Assembly: GCA_016718825.1 (NCBI GenBank)
Contig: JADKCL010000001.1
Location: forward strand, 401,076 to 465,075
Source of the DNA: Bacteroidota bacterium
GTDB lineage: Bacteria > Bacteroidota > Bacteroidia > J057 > JADKCL01
Direction: 5' to 3'
Length of the DNA stretch: 64,000 nt
Below are positions 36,195-44,976 of the stretch, in pieces. The translations under genes and the position numbers were made by a program. The notes below the pieces were generated by a model. The model saw nothing but the letters and a program-made list of their open reading frames with translations. It was not told the origin of the DNA and did no database searches. Position 1 is the stretch's first letter; every line of letters begins with the position of its first letter.

Positions 36195-37868
36195 ATGAAA
36201 ACAAGACTTTCAAAAGCCCTGCTTCTCGCACTCTCCCTGCTCGTGGGTACCCAACAGGTAAACGCCTTCTGCGGCTTTTACGTCGCCAAGGCCGATGCCA
36301 AACTCTTCAATAAATCCTCGCAGGTGATCATAGCGCGCGATGGTAACCATACGGTCATCACCATGTCGAGTGATTATCAAGGCGATGCGAAGGATTTCGC
36401 CATGGTTGTTCCCGTGCCGGAGGTGCTCAAGGAGAGCGATATCCGCGTGGTCCAACAGTACATTTTTGACAAATTTGATGCCTTTACTGCGCCGCGTTTG
36501 GTGGAATATTGGGATGAAAATCCCTGCCAACAGTACTACTACCAACGCGCAGTATCCTCAAAAACAGAATCCAAGCGTTCCAAAGCCATTGAGGAGTCGA
36601 GCATGGATGACTTTGCCAAGGACAACGGTGTGACCATTGAGGCCAAGTACACGGTTGGCGAATATGACATTCTGATCCTGAGCGCAACGGAAAGCACCGG
36701 CCTCAAAACTTGGCTCACGGGTAGCGGCTACAAAATCCCGAGCGGGGCCGACGAAGTCTTGGATCCCTATATCAAGGACGGAATGAAGTTTTTTGTGGTC
36801 AAGGTGAATCTCGAACAACAAAAAGCACTCGGTGTCCAAACCCTGCGCCCGCTCCAAATCCAATTCAACAGCAGCCGCTTCATGTTGCCCATCCGACTGG
36901 GAATGGCCAATGCAGAAAGTGCCCAAGACATGATTGTCTACGCCTTCACCCGCAAAGGACGCGTCGAGACCGCCAATTACCGCACGACCAAATTGCCCAC
37001 TGATCGCGACATTCCGGAGTTTGTGCTTACCGACAATCTATTCGGTGATTTTTACAAGTCTCTCTATGAAAAGGCTTGGTCGAGCGAAGGTAAAAACTCA
37101 GTCATGCTGGAATATGCCTGGGATGAAAGTTCGCAGCAAAGTGTTCATTGCGACCCATGCGTGACGTCGCCACTCAGCTTTGCGGAGGTGCGTGAGGCGG
37201 GCGTATGGTGGGTGACGCCTGATGCCGGCGACGGCGGCTATGACGGCGACCTCTTTGTGACGCGCCTGCATGTGCGTTACGACCGCAAGACCTTTCCGCA
37301 GGACTTGATGTTCATCAACACGCCCGATCAAAGCAGGTTTCAAGGACGTTATGTCATCCGGCATGCCGCGACTGGGTCCTTGGATTGCGAAGAAGGCAAA
37401 CGTTATAAATCGGACCTGCGGATGCGTCGGCAGAAAGAATTGCAGGAACTTGCCGCGCTCACTGGCTGGAGCGTAAGCAAATGGGGAAGCTACCTCGGCC
37501 AAAACATCTTGCCCGATCCCGTGACGCCGGTGCTACCGAGCTTGCGTGACAGCAACATTCCGCAGTCAAGTTTCCCTATCGGTTTGACGGATCCCAAGGC
37601 ACATGTGATCAAAGTCAACCGCGCTGGATTCATCATCGTCGAAGACAGTTCAAAGCCTTCAGTTGCCACCGCCCAATCAGACTCGGGCTTGGTGGATGAG
37701 GCCACCAGCATAGCAGCTAGCAATGCCTACCTCGGCGACGCTGTGTCGGCCAAGAAGCCGGCCATTACTAGGAACCAATGGCTGCTTGCACTCGCAGGGC
37801 TGATGTTTGTCGGGGGCATGATCGTGCGAATCGTTGGCCGAAAGCCAAAACCCGGCGCCAATGCTTGA
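36195..37868 (+). CDS. DUF2330 protein with C-terminal membrane helix
   Basis: A protein of 557 residues. The signal peptide ends at VNA, then CGFYVAKADAKLFNKSSQVI and DAKDFAMVVPVP start a DUF2330 domain covering most of the protein (about 25-480). The C-terminus is a single membrane helix (WLLALAGLMFVGGMIVRIV) with a basic tail, giving a periplasmic domain tethered to the membrane. Cysteine pairs (ENPCQQYY, HCDPCVTSP) could form disulfides. The function of DUF2330 is unknown. It follows the RnfD-like gene closely and may work with it in a redox process. Confidence 0.85.
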   Translation: MKTRLSKALLLALSLLVGTQQVNAFCGFYVAKADAKLFNKSSQVIIARDGNHTVITMSSDYQGDAKDFAMVVPVPEVLKESDIRVVQQYIFDKFDAFTAPRLVEYWDENPCQQYYYQRAVSSKTESKRSKAIEESSMDDFAKDNGVTIEAKYTVGEYDILILSATESTGLKTWLTGSGYKIPSGADEVLDPYIKDGMKFFVVKVNLEQQKALGVQTLRPLQIQFNSSRFMLPIRLGMANAESAQDMIVYAFTRKGRVETANYRTTKLPTDRDIPEFVLTDNLFGDFYKSLYEKAWSSEGKNSVMLEYAWDESSQQSVHCDPCVTSPLSFAEVREAGVWWVTPDAGDGGYDGDLFVTRLHVRYDRKTFPQDLMFINTPDQSRFQGRYVIRHAATGSLDCEEGKRYKSDLRMRRQKELQELAALTGWSVSKWGSYLGQNILPDPVTPVLPSLRDSNIPQSSFPIGLTDPKAHVIKVNRAGFIIVEDSSKPSVATAQSDSGLVDEATSIAASNAYLGDAVSAKKPAITRNQWLLALAGLMFVGGMIVRIVGRKPKPGANA

Positions 37869-38064
37869 TCGAAATTACCAATTCCAGTGATCGTTTGGAC
37901 GCGGCTCCCCAGCAATGGGTGGGCCGCTGTCTTTTGGTGGGTATTCGAAGTAAAACGGCAACGGGCAGGATTACCCTTGGGAAGAATCAGGCTGCGAGAA
38001 AAACTCGTTGAAAAATTGGGGAGGCAAGGAAAACCAATTCGAAGGAAAGCGAAGGCCTAAAAAC

Positions 38065-39747
38065 CTATTCGTTACGCCCGCTGCGGAGAATGGAAATCAG
38101 CAGGAAGAAGCCGGTGATGGCTGCCAAGATGAAAAGTCCAGCGCTCACTTGGGGAATGGTGCCTTCTTCGCGGTAACCCGGAGACGCGACCATGACAATC
38201 GCCCCCGAAACGAGCATCGATGCCAAGGCAAGGGCAAGGCTGAGGCGGTTACCAATGCTGTCAAGCGTGTCCATCACCCGATCAAGTCCCGCATGGCGGA
38301 CTTCCATCGTGATTTGGCCCTTCCTGATTTTCCGCAAAATGGCCTTGACCTCATTGGGGAAGGCCGTGAGGAATGACATCAAGGATTGGCCGCGTGTCGT
38401 GGCTTCCTTGAGCAAGTTCTTGGGGCTGAATTGCTCGGCAAGCAATTTGGCACCAAAGGGTTTGACGTGCTCGAGTGTATTGATTTTCGGGTGAATGGTC
38501 TTTCCGATCCCTTCCAAAATGGCCAAGGCGCGGAAGATCAAAAACACACTCCCCGGCACCGCCATCTTGTTTTTGTAGATGATCGACTGCAAGCGCTGGG
38601 AAATATCCGCGATCGAACTTTCATCAACATCCAAATAGGCAAAGTCCTCGATCAGGTCATTCAGTTCCATTTCCAGGATGCGCATGTCCTTGATGTCGTG
38701 CTCGACCGCCAAGCTGCGCAACGCCAAGGCCATTTGTTGTGCATCGTGGTTGGCCATGCCCACAAACACACCTGCGAAAGCAAATTTGTCCTTGGGCAAC
38801 ATTTTGCCCACCATCCCGAAGTCAATGAGGACGATGCGACCGTTTTCCTGCACAAACACGTTACCCGGGTGAGGGTCGGCGTGGAAATAGCCAAATTCGA
38901 AGATTTGCGTCAGGTAGATGTCCAATCCCAATTCCGCAATCGCCGTAGGTTCCAGCCCCCATTTGATCAACTGATCGACATCGGTGATTTTGCAGCCCTT
39001 GACGAACTCGATCACGAGGACCTTGTCGGTGCTGATTTCGCGATAAGGCTTTGGGACGTAAAAGGACTTTTGAGCCTTGTAAAAATTCCGGAACTGCTCC
39101 ATTGCCCTACCTTCGGTGAGGTATTGCAGTTCCTTGGACATGGTCTTTTCAAACGAATCGACGATGTCAATGGCGTTGAGGATGCCTTGTTTCTGAAAAT
39201 AGTTGTCGGCGTAGCCGACCAAGTCCTTGATGATCTGCAGGTCGCTTTGAATCTGCTCGCGCACCCCGGGGCGCTGCACCTTCACAACGACTTCTTCGCC
39301 CGTGATCAACCTGGCGCGGTGCACCTGCCCGATGGAGGCGGAGCCGATCACGTCATTCTCGAAGTAGGAGAAAAGTTCCTCGATCTTTTTCCCTGTCTCG
39401 TGCTCGATGACCGCGATTGCTTCCTCGGTCGGAAAGGGCGGCACGTTGCTTTGCAGTTTTTGGAGCTCATTGATCAGCTCTTCGGGCAAAATGTCAGGGC
39501 GGTTGCTCAGCACCTGACAAAGTTTCACGAATGTCGGACCGAGTTCTTCGGCTGCCATGCGCACGCGTTCCCAGCGGCTGTATTCAAACACGGGCCTGCC
39601 TCTGCGTTGCCAAGTAAGGCGTCGTTTTTGGGAAACCAAGCCGCGTAGCCGCGAATGGGTCACCAAATCCTCAAAGCCATACTTGAACAGTACGCCGATC
39701 ACGGCCCTGATGCGCCGGATATTCTTGATGGTACGCGTGATCTGCAT
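38065..39747 (-). CDS. UbiB/ABC1-family atypical kinase
   Basis: A protein of 560 residues (ATG chosen as first start before MQITRTIKNIRR). ELGPTFVKLCQVLSNRPDIL is the KxGQ-like N-terminal motif, VIGSASIGQVHRARL the alanine-rich loop, EVVVKVQRPGV holds the catalytic Lys, and HADPHPGNVFV and IVLIDFGMVG supply the catalytic-loop Asp and the DFG Asp. Two C-terminal membrane helices lie in the last 60 residues. UbiB-type ATPases/kinases support quinone biosynthesis at the membrane; in Bacteroidota this would be menaquinone. It is a single gene. Confidence 0.92.
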   Translation of the reverse strand: MQITRTIKNIRRIRAVIGVLFKYGFEDLVTHSRLRGLVSQKRRLTWQRRGRPVFEYSRWERVRMAAEELGPTFVKLCQVLSNRPDILPEELINELQKLQSNVPPFPTEEAIAVIEHETGKKIEELFSYFENDVIGSASIGQVHRARLITGEEVVVKVQRPGVREQIQSDLQIIKDLVGYADNYFQKQGILNAIDIVDSFEKTMSKELQYLTEGRAMEQFRNFYKAQKSFYVPKPYREISTDKVLVIEFVKGCKITDVDQLIKWGLEPTAIAELGLDIYLTQIFEFGYFHADPHPGNVFVQENGRIVLIDFGMVGKMLPKDKFAFAGVFVGMANHDAQQMALALRSLAVEHDIKDMRILEMELNDLIEDFAYLDVDESSIADISQRLQSIIYKNKMAVPGSVFLIFRALAILEGIGKTIHPKINTLEHVKPFGAKLLAEQFSPKNLLKEATTRGQSLMSFLTAFPNEVKAILRKIRKGQITMEVRHAGLDRVMDTLDSIGNRLSLALALASMLVSGAIVMVASPGYREEGTIPQVSAGLFILAAITGFFLLISILRSGRNE

Positions 39748-39800
39748 ATTCCGAAGGGTGCACGAAATTAAGAAGAATGCTTGATTTGGCAGCAAACTAA

Positions 39801-39831
39801 AACGACCTCATTCTTGTGGAACGAGGTCGTT
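39801..39831 (-). terminator. Terminator of the phasin-like gene
   Basis: A perfect 9-bp stem AACGACCTC/GAGGTCGTT with a 13-base loop; the minus strand continues TTTTAGTTT. It lies 42 bases past the stop codon. Confidence 0.82.
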
Positions 39832-39872
39832 GTATGAACCGTCCGCCAGAGGCGGCATTTGTCCGGCCAAAA

Positions 39873-40253
39873 TTAGGCTTCTGCAGTCGCTGCTTCAGCA
39901 GTTTTCTTGGCAGGAGCTTTTTTCTTGGATTTGGCGTCTTCCTTTTTCTCAGGAACTTCGATGCCCAATTTGGTTTCGACCACTGCGAGGCGATCCTGAA
40001 GCTCTTGAACTTGGGTTTGTGTGGCGAGGTTCATGCGCACCATCACTTCTTCGACCACTTTCTTCAATTTGGTCTCAAACTCTTCGCGCTTGGACTCAGT
40101 ATTTTTGAACAGGTCGTCGACCAATTTCTTGCCTTCTTCTTGTGACAATTTGTCTTCGTCCACCAGTTTCTCAACCGACTTTTGGAATTTTTCGAGGCTT
40201 GAAGAAACCATACCGACACCGGTGTACACGAATTTTTTAAACAGATCCTCCAT
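39873..40253 (-). CDS. Phasin-like coiled-coil protein
   Basis: A protein of 126 residues (ATG before EDLFKKFVYTGVG). The body is one long amphipathic helix with heptad pattern (EKFQKSVEKLVDEDKLSQEE, REEFETKLKKVVEEVMVRMN, TQTQVQELQDRLAVVETKLG) and a Lys/Ala-rich tail (KSKKKAPAKKTAEAATAEA). This matches the PhaF/phasin-like family of polyhydroxyalkanoate granule-associated proteins, but such helical proteins are also found where no polyester is made. No PHA synthase gene is in the window. Function is therefore uncertain. Confidence 0.8.
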   Translation of the reverse strand: MEDLFKKFVYTGVGMVSSSLEKFQKSVEKLVDEDKLSQEEGKKLVDDLFKNTESKREEFETKLKKVVEEVMVRMNLATQTQVQELQDRLAVVETKLGIEVPEKKEDAKSKKKAPAKKTAEAATAEA

Positions 40254-40574
40254 TTTGATGAGAGATAAAAAGGTTAATGAAAAAAGAATGAATTCGAAGA
40301 GTGACATTCAAGAATCGTGCACATGGCGGCCACAGAGGCACTTTGTTGTCTGCAACCTCATGTGAATCAATGCCAAAAGCGAGGTTTAGTGCGGATAGGG
40401 CATGATTTGAAGGCTTCAAAAAAATATTTTGAAGGTATTTTCCACTTGTGGCAAAGTGGCAGTCACATGTGACAAAGGGGCAGGGTGTCTGCCAAACACG
40501 GTCAAATCAAGTAGTTATCTGCATTCGACAATGCCTGAAATACTGAAAAAGCTGTTGGGCAAAAATTCGGGTGG
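40254..40574. other. Intergenic region upstream of the phasin-like gene
   Basis: No gene is seen in these 321 bases. They should include the phasin promoter. A small palindrome TCACATGTGA and several short G/T-rich direct repeats lie in the middle; none matches a known operator that I recognise. Confidence 0.6.
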
Positions 40575-41477
40575 TTACTTTCCGGCTTGTTCTCCGACGA
40601 ATGCAACGATTTTGGTGATGGCTTCCTTGGCTTGATCCAGGTAGCGCCAGTAAATGTGCCAAACATGCATGAGCCCCTCTGAAACTTGGAGTGTCACATC
40701 AATTCCGGCGGCCTTTGCCCGCTCGGCAAGCTCTAAATCCTCATCGACAAGCACTTCGGTATCGCTCATTTGAAGCAACATCGGCGGCAAGCCTGTGAGG
40801 TCGGCATACAATGGGCTGACCAGCGGATGGTCGAGCGCCTCCTCGTCGGCATAGTTGCGGGCCCAAGTTTTCATCTCACGGAGATAAAACATCGGCGTCT
40901 TGTCCATGTACTTGTAGATGCTCGGCTTGGAGACCGTCAGATCCACCCATGGCGAAATCAAAACTTGCGCAGCGGGCATGGGCAAGCCCATTTCCTTGGC
41001 CTTCAAGAGGCAGGCCAACGCCAATCCGCCGCCAGCGGAGTCGCCCCCGACGATGATGTCCTTGGGGTCATGGCCAGTTTCCAGCAGCCATTCGTAACAT
41101 CTAACGGCGTCATTCAGCGCACATGGGAACGGGAATTCGGGTGCAAGGCGGTATTCCGGGATCAGTGCACAGAATCCTGCCTGACGCACAATCTCTGCGG
41201 CAAGTGCACGATGCGTGATTTTGGATCCCAAGGCGTAACCGCCACCGTGTAGATAGAGAAAGACTTTGTTGTGATTCGCTTTTTTGGGGATGATCCATTC
41301 GCAGTCAATATGATCGACCATCACCTTTTCGGTTTCCACACCCGAAGGCATGAAAAACACGAAGGATCCCATATCGGCTACGCGGCGCATCACCGGGATG
41401 TTGTATTCGGACCCGCGCAAAGCCCATACGAGCGTGCCCAAGGTGGAGCGAATCAAGCCATGTTGTATTGTCGACAC
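40575..41477 (-). CDS. HSL-type alpha/beta-hydrolase (esterase/lipase)
   Basis: A protein of 300 residues starting with GTG. FLYLHGGGYALGS provides the oxyanion hole HGGGY of the hormone-sensitive lipase group; IVGGDSAGGGLALAC holds the nucleophile Ser in GDSAG; the later MSDTEVLVDED (Asp) and GLMHVWHIY (His) complete the triad. The substrate would be short- to medium-chain carboxylic esters. There is no signal peptide, so it is cytoplasmic. It stands alone between the serpin terminator and the phasin region. Confidence 0.9.
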   Translation of the reverse strand: MSTIQHGLIRSTLGTLVWALRGSEYNIPVMRRVADMGSFVFFMPSGVETEKVMVDHIDCEWIIPKKANHNKVFLYLHGGGYALGSKITHRALAAEIVRQAGFCALIPEYRLAPEFPFPCALNDAVRCYEWLLETGHDPKDIIVGGDSAGGGLALACLLKAKEMGLPMPAAQVLISPWVDLTVSKPSIYKYMDKTPMFYLREMKTWARNYADEEALDHPLVSPLYADLTGLPPMLLQMSDTEVLVDEDLELAERAKAAGIDVTLQVSEGLMHVWHIYWRYLDQAKEAITKIVAFVGEQAGK

Positions 41478-41562
41478 GAATGAAGTCCCAGTTTACAAAT
41501 GTTAAATTAAGACTAAATCCAGCAATACAAAAGGCTAAATCGATTTTGTAACAGATAACAAA

Positions 41563-41615
41563 AAATCCGCAAGCCTGCGATCACGACCGGAATCGCTTGC
41601 AGATCTTGCGGATTT
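41563..41615 (-). terminator. Terminator of the serpin gene
   Basis: AAATCCGCAAG pairs with CTTGCGGATTT around a loop that itself carries a smaller GC stem; the minus strand continues with a T-run. It lies 39 bases after the serpin stop codon. Confidence 0.82.
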
Positions 41616-41653
41616 CTATTTAAAACCTTTGGCTTACAGCCGATTTTGTTGGG

Positions 41654-42931
41654 TCAAATTACCGGCTTCACCATCTTGCCCAAGAAGAGAATGCTCTTGG
41701 AGGCGTTGTGCTGAATCATGAAAATAAAAGGGTGGTCGGCCCGAAAATTGCGGATCGGATCTTCTTGCATCGCAGCGGATTTCTCCGCGACCACCACCGC
41801 AGTCGCTGCTGCAGCCTCGGTTCCCTCCTCATTGACCTCGACAAATGCCTTGTGAAAAACATCGCTGATCTTGAATTCGACAGGATCCGAAAACATGTTG
41901 GAAAAATCTGCGGATTCAAACAAAGAGGCCATTCCGAGAGAAGACAGGGCTGGCTTGATCGAACCGCCGCCTTCGATTTTGAACTTGGGGAGCCAAACAT
42001 TGACGGGTGCCGGATGGAGCTGCATCGAAATCAGCGACCATTGTGCGGCGTCAAGTTTCTTTTCCAAATCAGCCATCTTGTCCAACTCTGGAAGCAAGAC
42101 GATCATTGAGAGGTCGTCGCCCTGGTAGGGCAGGGAAAGTGCCTCAAAACCATCCATTTGGGCATATTTGAGCTTCTGCTTTTTGTAGGGCAAATACATC
42201 AGCGGGGCCTCCACCTTGTTTCCCTTTGAAAGCCAAAAGGGTTGTGACTGCGTCAGCTTCTTGTCGAATTCGAATTTCCACTTGCCCTTGAAATAGATGG
42301 CATTGGTGAGGACCATGCGGGTGAGTTCGGTGAGAGAGCCCTCGGGAAGAAGATTTTTGATGCGTTGGTTTGTCTGCTTTTCGACCCAAGCGTTGATGGT
42401 CTTGCGTGAATTTTCGAAATCGGATTTGAAGTTGAGCGGCAAGGATTCACCGTGGTAGACCTTGCGGATGACGGAAAGAAATTCTGGTTTGAGGTGAAAT
42501 GACTTTTCGGGCCAAATGGCATTGGCTACGGCCAAAGCGTAGGGAGCGTCGCCACGGCTCAAGGCGGCACCCAATTCGCTGAGTCCGGCATGGAGAACTT
42601 CCCTTTCTGGCAGTGCGAGGGTGTTCTTGAGAATGTCGAGGGTGGTGCCACCTGCCCCCTCAGAGGTCATCGCCAAGGCTGCGAAGACCGAAAATCCAGA
42701 CATAAATTGATTTTCCTCGGGCTTTTCGCCCACCAATTTCTGGTAGAGGTTGAAGCCAAAGGCATTGCTTGCGGCTGCGACGGCATCCAACGGTTTTGCT
42801 TGTTCTGTGGGGCTACTTTCACCAAGATTTCCGAGCGCACAAGCGACAGCTGTTTGCGCGGCACCAAGACAAAACATTCCAACAATCATGGATTTCAAAG
42901 GAATCATCATTCTACGGGCTTCGAATTTCAT
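41654..42931 (-). CDS. Serpin (serine protease inhibitor), exported lipoprotein-like
   Basis: A protein of 425 residues with an N-terminal hydrophobic signal (IVGMFCLGAAQTAVAC), likely a lipobox. The serpin fold covers the rest: NAIYFKGKWKFEFD, LPKFKIEGGGSIKPALSSLG and the C-terminal FRADHPFIFMIQHNASKSIL are signature elements. The reactive-centre hinge reads EEGTEAAAATAVVV, small residues that mark inhibitory serpins. Counting from the hinge puts P1-P1' at Lys-Ser (AEKSAA), which would suggest a trypsin-like target. It may guard the cell from its own secreted or foreign proteases. The P1 assignment is inferred. Confidence 0.92.
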   Translation of the reverse strand: MKFEARRMMIPLKSMIVGMFCLGAAQTAVACALGNLGESSPTEQAKPLDAVAAASNAFGFNLYQKLVGEKPEENQFMSGFSVFAALAMTSEGAGGTTLDILKNTLALPEREVLHAGLSELGAALSRGDAPYALAVANAIWPEKSFHLKPEFLSVIRKVYHGESLPLNFKSDFENSRKTINAWVEKQTNQRIKNLLPEGSLTELTRMVLTNAIYFKGKWKFEFDKKLTQSQPFWLSKGNKVEAPLMYLPYKKQKLKYAQMDGFEALSLPYQGDDLSMIVLLPELDKMADLEKKLDAAQWSLISMQLHPAPVNVWLPKFKIEGGGSIKPALSSLGMASLFESADFSNMFSDPVEFKISDVFHKAFVEVNEEGTEAAAATAVVVAEKSAAMQEDPIRNFRADHPFIFMIQHNASKSILFLGKMVKPVI

Positions 42932-43141
42932 CTTTCTATTCTTTGATTTTCTTCACGGGATTCGAAAGGGCTCGAATCTGAAAGCTAGGTGAAGTTTGTT
43001 GGAAAATTCCACAAATGCATTCAGAAAATTCACGATTCAAAACACGATCGATGCTGATATTCGTCAGTAAACGAGCTCCTTGCATTCATTTGGGCGCAAC
43101 TGAATCTCCACCATTCATGCATTGAAAACTTGGTCGCCCAC

Positions 43142-43199
43142 TTCAGCAGCAAAAAGGGCCATCCACTTGCGCGGACAGCCCTTTCGTATTCTTGCTGAA
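43142..43199 (-). terminator. Hairpin after the SPFH-SHOCT gene
   Basis: An outer stem TTCAGCA/TGCTGAA and inner stem AAAGGGC/GCCCTTT enclose a loop. It starts 6 bases after the stop codon on the minus strand. Confidence 0.65.
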
Positions 43200-43204
43200 A
43201 AGCC

Positions 43205-44221
43205 TTACAACTTTGCGAGCAGTTCCTTCTTTTTCTCGTTGAATTCCTCTTCCGTCAGTACTCCGGCAGCCTTCAACTCAGCCAAGTCTTTCAAGGTTTT
43301 CATGATGTCTTCCTTGCTTTGGACCGGTGGCTGATTCTGGTTGTTCTGCGTATTCTGCTGATTTTGTTGCTGATTCTGCATGTTTTGCATCATCATGTTC
43401 GCCATCATCATGCCGGCCATGTCCATGTTTCCGCCGCCGTTTTTGGCAGCATCTTCCATGGATTTTGCCTGCTGAAACTGCTGGAACTTGTTCAAGTCAC
43501 CGACCATGTTCATCTGCGTGTTTTTGCGCAGGAACTCGTTGACTTCGGGAGGAAGCGTGATGCTTTGAATCTGGAAGTCGGTGATATCGAGGCCAAATTG
43601 CTCGAAGTAGTCATGGATGCGCGGCATCAAGGCCTTGGTAAACTCCGACTTCTGGGCCTGAAGTTGCACGAAGGACAAACCTTGCTCGGCCATTTCAGCG
43701 ACAACTTCTGTGAAGCGGTCGACCAATTTGCCACGCAATGTGCCTTCGAGTTCACTCACTTGCACCTCAGGATCGGTACCTGCGAATTCCTTGAAGAATT
43801 TGCCGGCATCTTTGACACGGAAGTTGAAGGCACCAAAGGCGCGGATTTCAACCTGGCCAAATTTGCTGTCCGGGATATAGACCGGCGTTGGGGTACCCCA
43901 CTTCAGGTCAGTGAATTGACGGGTATTGACATAGTAGATGTCAACCTTGAATGGCGACTCAAAGCCATATTTCCATGACCTGAGCGAGGTCATGATGGGC
44001 ATGTTGCGGGTTGTGAGTTCGTAGCGGCCGGGCTGGAAAATGTCGGCTGCAGAACCCTCGTTGATCATGAGGGCCACTTGTGACTCACGCACGGTGAGTT
44101 GGGCACCCATTTTCACTTCCTTGTCTTGGTCGGGAAATTTCCAGATGATCGTATCGCGGGAGGCATCCACCCATTCGATGACATCGATAAACTGGCCACG
44201 GATAAAGTCAAAAAGTCCCAT
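43205..44221 (-). CDS. SPFH/Band 7 protein with C-terminal SHOCT domain
   Basis: A protein of 338 residues. The SPFH-type domain extends over about residues 20-215 (FQPGRYELTTRNMPI, FGAFNFRVKDAGKFF, GLDITDFQIQSITLP), the branch once annotated as virion-core-protein-like YdjI. A Met/Asn/Gln-rich linker (about 255-300; NMMMQNMQNQQQNQQNTQNN) follows, then a SHOCT domain (ELKAAGVLTEEEFNEKKKELL). There is no membrane helix. The family forms oligomeric rings at membranes or around inclusion bodies. Function is not known precisely. Confidence 0.9.
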   Translation of the reverse strand: MGLFDFIRGQFIDVIEWVDASRDTIIWKFPDQDKEVKMGAQLTVRESQVALMINEGSAADIFQPGRYELTTRNMPIMTSLRSWKYGFESPFKVDIYYVNTRQFTDLKWGTPTPVYIPDSKFGQVEIRAFGAFNFRVKDAGKFFKEFAGTDPEVQVSELEGTLRGKLVDRFTEVVAEMAEQGLSFVQLQAQKSEFTKALMPRIHDYFEQFGLDITDFQIQSITLPPEVNEFLRKNTQMNMVGDLNKFQQFQQAKSMEDAAKNGGGNMDMAGMMMANMMMQNMQNQQQNQQNTQNNQNQPPVQSKEDIMKTLKDLAELKAAGVLTEEEFNEKKKELLAKL

Positions 44222-44257
44222 AATGTATCTTTATAAATCTAAGTCTAAGGTAGAAAT

Positions 44258-44788
44258 TTATTGGATAACCTGTGTTTTGATTTTCTCTTTTTTCCAAAGC
44301 GGCACGGTGGAGCAGGGTTCGCCATACATGAGCTTGTCGGCGATCGCGCGGAGTCGCACGATGAATTCCACAAATGTGGCTTGGGGAATCTCTATGTCGC
44401 CACAACCTTTCACGACAATTTTTTTGCCCTCCAAGGCAGCATAGTCGATGCGGGCGAGTGATTTTTGCCAGATGGCCTTTTCAAGATCTTCACGGCTACC
44501 AAATACGATGGTTGCGGCAAAAGGTTGGAGTTGAATCGCCAAAAGCATCCAAGTCCAGCCTGGAATGATCGCATCGGCCGAGCAATAAAGGTGTACATGC
44601 TGCCCGGCGTACTGTGCCCAATCGTGTTCTGCAAGCCAAACACGAAAATCAGCTTCCTTGAGAAGCATGCCCATGTACAGCCGCTCCGCGATATCGATAC
44701 CCACTCTTGGACCATTGTCATAATAGTCGGCGAGGTCAAAAGAAACGAGCGGACTGAGGGCGATTTTGTTGACGATGTCCTTTTCCAT
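44258..44788 (-). CDS. DUF2480 family protein
   Basis: A protein of 176 residues. PRVGIDIAERLYMGMLLKEADFR, DWAQYAGQHVHLYCSADAIIP and FGSREDLEKAIWQ match the DUF2480 family, which is confined to Bacteroidota as far as I know. It has no signal peptide or membrane helix and no recognised catalytic motif. It lies 36 bases upstream of the SPFH-SHOCT gene, so the two may share a transcript. Confidence 0.85.
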   Translation of the reverse strand: MEKDIVNKIALSPLVSFDLADYYDNGPRVGIDIAERLYMGMLLKEADFRVWLAEHDWAQYAGQHVHLYCSADAIIPGWTWMLLAIQLQPFAATIVFGSREDLEKAIWQKSLARIDYAALEGKKIVVKGCGDIEIPQATFVEFIVRLRAIADKLMYGEPCSTVPLWKKEKIKTQVIQ

Positions 44789-44976
44789 GTTGTCGAATAC
44801 GGGATTAAAATAAGGAAGTCTTGGGTGAGTGGAAAACGTATCTCAGGAGGATTTGGTTTTGATACCTAATCAGAAACCGAAGTAGAAGGGGAATTGTCCC
44901 CATTGCAAAGATAATGTGCGATGGCACGCAATGTCGGTGGCGGACTCAATCGTTCATTTTCACTTCGCGTTGTCAC

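Noticed and set aside
38386..39648. 420-residue plus-strand frame antisense to the UbiB-family gene
   Set aside because: A shadow of a strongly conserved kinase gene; no signal, no family and no start site.
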